From NCBI RefSeq assembly GCF_013004065.1, contig NZ_CP053084.1:1674001-1738000 (forward strand): DNA of 64,000 nt. Direction: 5' to 3'. A model generated the notes under the pieces. It saw only the letters and a program-made list of their open reading frames with translations, had not been told where the DNA came from and did not search any database. This DNA is from Limnobacter sp. SAORIC-580. Lineage in GTDB: Bacteria > Pseudomonadota > Gammaproteobacteria > Burkholderiales > Burkholderiaceae_B. Shown here piece after piece: positions 60,763-64,000 of this stretch (within the stretch, counting starts at the first letter, position 1; each line of letters starts with the position of its first letter). The position numbers and the translations under genes are program-made.

Positions 60763-62193
60763 TTACGACTGCACACCAAGTGCACGGAACAAGCCAGCAA
60801 TCAAGGTGGCGTAATTGGTTTGTTCCGTGGCCAGGGCCTGTTCGGCGTTGGCATACACACGCTGTGCATCCACCACATCCAGAAAACTCACCAAGCCCAA
60901 CTGGTACAGGGCATCTGCCTGCTCAAAGCTCCGTTTACTCGATACAACTGCCTTGCCGAGCGCAGTTTGGCGTGATGCGGAGGAGTCAATCGCAGTCAAG
61001 GAATTTTCAACCTCTTGGGTAACTACTCTCAGCACCTGCTCGTACTCGGCCAACGCCCCCTCAGCACGGGCCACGGCCGCATTCAATCGAGCGTCGCGTG
61101 CGCCACCGTCGTATACCACTTGATTCAACAAAGCGGCCAAAGAACCGATCAATATGCTGGTCGCGGGGTTTGAATTGATCGCGGTACTGCCAATTTGTAT
61201 GTTGGCCATCAATTCGATACTGGGGTAGAAATCAGCTTGTGCCACGCCTACATCAGCGGCCGCCTGTGCAAACCGGGCCTGCGCCAATTGAACATCCGGG
61301 CGTGCTTGTACTACCTGAAAAGGCACGCTCGCCGGAATGCCCAAGCCGTACTCTGGCAAATCGCCTTCAGGCCTGAGCAATTGCTCGTAAGCCCCCGGAA
61401 ATTGACCACTCAGGGTCGCCAAACGGTGACGGGAGTCTTGCAGTGCCTGTTGCAATGGGGCAATACTCGCTCGCAGATTTTCGACTGAAGTTTCAGCTCG
61501 CCGAACGTCCAGCTCGGGTGACAAACCACTTTCAAATCGAGCTTGAACAATGGCCAGCGTTTTTTCCTGCAACTCAACAGATTCACGCAACATCGCCAAT
61601 TGTTTTTGATTGCCACGCAAACTCAAATACTCTTGGGCTACGGCTGTGCTGGTTTGAATAATTTGCGCGCGCAAACCAGCTTGCTCGGCCATCAAATTGG
61701 CTGCCGCTGCTCGAACTTCCTGCTCAACCCGACCAGCCAAATCAATTGGCAAGACAAAACCCAAACCCAACAAAGCACTGCGTTCATCCCGTGCATTGTT
61801 GCTACCCGAATTGTTGGGGGTGTTGCTGTTTCGATCTGATTTTTGGCCACTGACCTCGGCATCCAGTTCAACCAGCAAAGAATCACCAGCCTCACTTAGT
61901 TGTAGCAGCGCGCGGGCTTCCCTGACACGCGCTGCAGCCGAAGCGATTTGGAAATTGTTTTGTATGCTCGTGCTAACCAGCTCATTCAAAACAGAGTCGT
62001 TAAAACCCTCCCACCAACGCACACCTGCCACGCCAGCGTCTTTCACGCTGCTTAGATTCTGAAGAATATTTTGCGCTACAAATTTTTCAGGTGGTTTCGT
62101 CGAAGATTTGGGCAGCTCAGGCGCAGTAACAGCACATCCCGACAACAAAGCCAGCGGCAATACCAGACCAATCATCCAGGCAGTGCGCTTCAT
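60763..62193 (-). CDS. RND efflux outer-membrane lipoprotein (NodT/OprM family)
   Basis: Outer-membrane channel of a tripartite efflux system, 476 residues. It has a lipoprotein signal with lipobox LLSGC (Cys20), VRWWEGFNDSVLNELV near residue 60, and the two repeated helical barrel segments (REARALLQLSEAG; AQARFAQAAADVGVAQADFYPSIEL). The last part VSFLDVVDAQRVYANAEQAL is characteristic. It overlaps the RND pump gene by four bases. The fadL stop codon is directly adjacent to its own stop, with no spacer. Confidence 0.94.
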   Translation of the reverse strand: MKRTAWMIGLVLPLALLSGCAVTAPELPKSSTKPPEKFVAQNILQNLSSVKDAGVAGVRWWEGFNDSVLNELVSTSIQNNFQIASAAARVREARALLQLSEAGDSLLVELDAEVSGQKSDRNSNTPNNSGSNNARDERSALLGLGFVLPIDLAGRVEQEVRAAAANLMAEQAGLRAQIIQTSTAVAQEYLSLRGNQKQLAMLRESVELQEKTLAIVQARFESGLSPELDVRRAETSVENLRASIAPLQQALQDSRHRLATLSGQFPGAYEQLLRPEGDLPEYGLGIPASVPFQVVQARPDVQLAQARFAQAAADVGVAQADFYPSIELMANIQIGSTAINSNPATSILIGSLAALLNQVVYDGGARDARLNAAVARAEGALAEYEQVLRVVTQEVENSLTAIDSSASRQTALGKAVVSSKRSFEQADALYQLGLVSFLDVVDAQRVYANAEQALATEQTNYATLIAGLFRALGVQS

Positions 62194-64000
62194 GCCTTCA
62201 CCTCACCCTTTTTCACACTGGCCTCGTATTCTTCAATCTCCTTGTCCAACATCTCTGCGGCGTGCGCCCTTGGCTTCATGTAAGGTGCAATAAAACTGTA
62301 GCCCATGGGTGCCAGGTATAATGTAAACAGGGTAGACAATCCCAAACCGCCCAACACAACCCAGGCAATCGCCTCTCGTGCCTCTGCACCAGGGCCTGAA
62401 GTCAACACCAAGGGCAACACACCCAACAAGGTAGAAAGCACCGTCATCGCAATCGGGCGAAGTCGCATACGCGCCCCCTCACGAATGGCCGATTCAATGC
62501 TGTGCCCCTCATCGCGAAGCTGATCCATCAGTTCAACCAGCAAAATCGCATTCTTGGTCATCAAGCCAATCAGCAACACCAAGCCAATTTGACTGAACAA
62601 ATTGAGCGACTGGTTGGTAATCAACAGGGCAAACACTGCTGCAGCCAAGCCAAACGGCACGGTAAACATCACCACCAAAGCACTGCCAACACTTTCAAAC
62701 TGCGCCGCCAACACCAGAAACACCACAATCAACGCCACGGCAAAAGTGATCAACATTTCATTGGAAGTTTCTTCCAGGGTGGCGGCTTCACCCAGAAAAA
62801 TCAATGTGGCCGAAGATGGCAAAGTACTATCTGCAACAGCGCGTATTTGTTGCATGGTGGTGCCAAGGTCGGTACCTGGCGGTATGCCTATGTTCAGTTC
62901 AACTGCCCTACGCTGTGCATGTCGGTCAAGTTCTGCAGCCACACCCCTTTCTTGCACCTTGATCATTGAAGCAAGGGGTACCAGTTGCCCGGTGTCGCTA
63001 CTGGTGTATATGTTCAGCAAGTCAAATGGCGAATTCAGGCTGCCATTGCTGGAGCCCAGCATCACTGGCACGGCCTGATCCCCAACACTGAGATCCAGCA
63101 ACTGGTATTCGTCAGCCATGATTTGCAAAGTTTGTGTAATACGGCTCACCGGCACCTGCAAATCACTGGCCTTCTCGCGATCGATTTCAAATCCAAGTTC
63201 AGGCTGGGAGGTGTCATACTGAACGCGTACATCCTGAACCGCATCAATCTGCTTGATCAAGGCATCCGCCAGCGAATCTGCATTGTTGGCCAAAACATCG
63301 TAGTCGTCGCCCAGCAAAGCAATTTGCAAACCGCCGCCGCCACCACGAATGTTCAAGCTGCTTTCATTTTGAAAACGCACTTGAGCACCAGGAATACTGG
63401 ACAACTCCTTGCTCAATTTGGCCGCGAGCTCCTGCTGAGTGGTGTCGCGCTGGCTCCAGTCTGACAAATTGGCTTGTATGGCCACACGATTTTTGTCGTA
63501 TCGACCTACAATCGTGAACATGTCGGTGATCAGTCCCTGCTCTTGATAGGGCCTCATGATGTTCTCGGCGATTTGCCCCTGCCTACCACTGTATTCAAGA
63601 GAAGCGCCGTCGGGCCCGGTGAAATCCACCACAAGGCGCCCCCTGTCTTCTGGAGGAACCAATTCCTGATTCAACAAAGTGAATGTCAGACCACCCGCAA
63701 TTGCAACACCCAGGAAGACAAGCAAAAACACCAGGCGATGTTTCAAGAAACCATCCAAAGTGCGAAAGTAGGCATTGGCTATTCGATCACCAAAACCCTG
63801 GAGTGGGCCCATTATTCGAGCGGTTTGACCTGTTGCGGGCACATCGTCTTTCAACAATTTGGCAGCCAGCATGGGGCACAAACTCAAGGCAACAAAAGTA
63901 CTGATAATCACCGACATGGACAGGACCATGCCGAACTCCCGAAACAGGCGCCCTGTTTCACCCGGCAAAAAAGCGATGGGCAAAAACACGGCTACCAAAG
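62190..64000 (-). CDS. RND efflux pump inner-membrane subunit (HAE1 family), 5' end cut by window
   Basis: Proton-driven inner-membrane pump, about 603 C-terminal residues visible of roughly 1030 expected. The visible part starts at FLPIAFLPGETGRLFREFGM in the first membrane half, then has the periplasmic domain, and the second membrane half with QIGLVLLIGLMTKNAILLVEL, whose lysine belongs to the proton relay. The first aspartates of the relay lie outside. The membrane-fusion protein is expected upstream, beyond the window. Confidence 0.93.
   Translation of the reverse strand, partial: LVAVFLPIAFLPGETGRLFREFGMVLSMSVIISTFVALSLCPMLAAKLLKDDVPATGQTARIMGPLQGFGDRIANAYFRTLDGFLKHRLVFLLVFLGVAIAGGLTFTLLNQELVPPEDRGRLVVDFTGPDGASLEYSGRQGQIAENIMRPYQEQGLITDMFTIVGRYDKNRVAIQANLSDWSQRDTTQQELAAKLSKELSSIPGAQVRFQNESSLNIRGGGGGLQIALLGDDYDVLANNADSLADALIKQIDAVQDVRVQYDTSQPELGFEIDREKASDLQVPVSRITQTLQIMADEYQLLDLSVGDQAVPVMLGSSNGSLNSPFDLLNIYTSSDTGQLVPLASMIKVQERGVAAELDRHAQRRAVELNIGIPPGTDLGTTMQQIRAVADSTLPSSATLIFLGEAATLEETSNEMLITFAVALIVVFLVLAAQFESVGSALVVMFTVPFGLAAAVFALLITNQSLNLFSQIGLVLLIGLMTKNAILLVELMDQLRDEGHSIESAIREGARMRLRPIAMTVLSTLLGVLPLVLTSGPGAEAREAIAWVVLGGLGLSTLFTLYLAPMGYSFIAPYMKPRAHAAEMLDKEIEEYEASVKKGEVKA

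Overview
The window reads as chromosomal DNA of a betaproteobacterium of the order Burkholderiales with moderate GC. The evidence is gene order: rpsB-tsf-pyrH-frr-uppS divergent from map-glnD, smc-zipA-ligA, dapC-dapD-arsC-prmB, trxB divergent from ftsK-lolA-rarA-serS, hemC-hemDX-hemY-ppa, and a small DUF3717-type gene. A Limnobacter-like organism would fit, but this is a guess from memory of gene content and cannot be confirmed here. No rRNA, tRNA, CRISPR array, insertion sequence, phage or plasmid gene was recognised. Nearly all the DNA is tightly packed housekeeping genes.

Layout. 1-4000 (minus strand): translation and nucleotide genes rpsB, tsf, pyrH, frr and the start of uppS, with terminators after rpsB and tsf and a structured rpsB leader. 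4025-7445: map and glnD. 7473-15840 (minus): methylthioinosine phosphorylase, galU, then the overlapping smc-zipA-ligA operon. 16035-21758 (plus): queF, succinylase-branch lysine/diaminopimelate genes dapC and dapD, an ArsC/YffB-like protein, prmB and an ABC-F ATPase. 21774-29485: a mixed region with a FimV-like membrane protein, a YfcG-like glutathione transferase, an acyl-CoA synthetase, a divergent pair of nuclease-fold proteins (NYN and GIY-YIG) that each lack an expected acidic residue, an orphan 189-residue protein and an MFS transporter. 29505-35283 (minus): serS, rarA, lolA, ftsK. 35392-37972 (plus): trxB, an Smr protein and a hydrolase. 38032-40022 (minus): glnB and nadE.

40052-46005 holds an acyltransferase-like protein, then ppa and the haem genes hemY, hemDX (fused) and hemC on the minus strand. 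46155-49539 has argH followed at once by the two membrane subunits of a TRAP transporter. A histidine kinase, its response regulator and the TRAP substrate-binding protein follow on the minus strand (49564-52692), suggesting a regulated organic-acid uptake system. 52714-55930 has pmbA divergent from a translationally coupled yjgA-mog-esterase operon. 56001-58407 holds a DUF3717 gene preceded by a good LexA (SOS) box, a PcfJ-like protein and an atypical crotonase. 58455-64000 has a small secreted protein, a FadL-type outer-membrane channel, and the outer-membrane factor and truncated inner-membrane pump of an RND efflux system that runs off the window.

I found no clear multi-gene novel system. 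The best leads are the LexA box in front of the DUF3717 gene, a pseudoknot-like arrangement in the rpsB leader, and the degenerate NYN/GIY-YIG pair with its palindromes.
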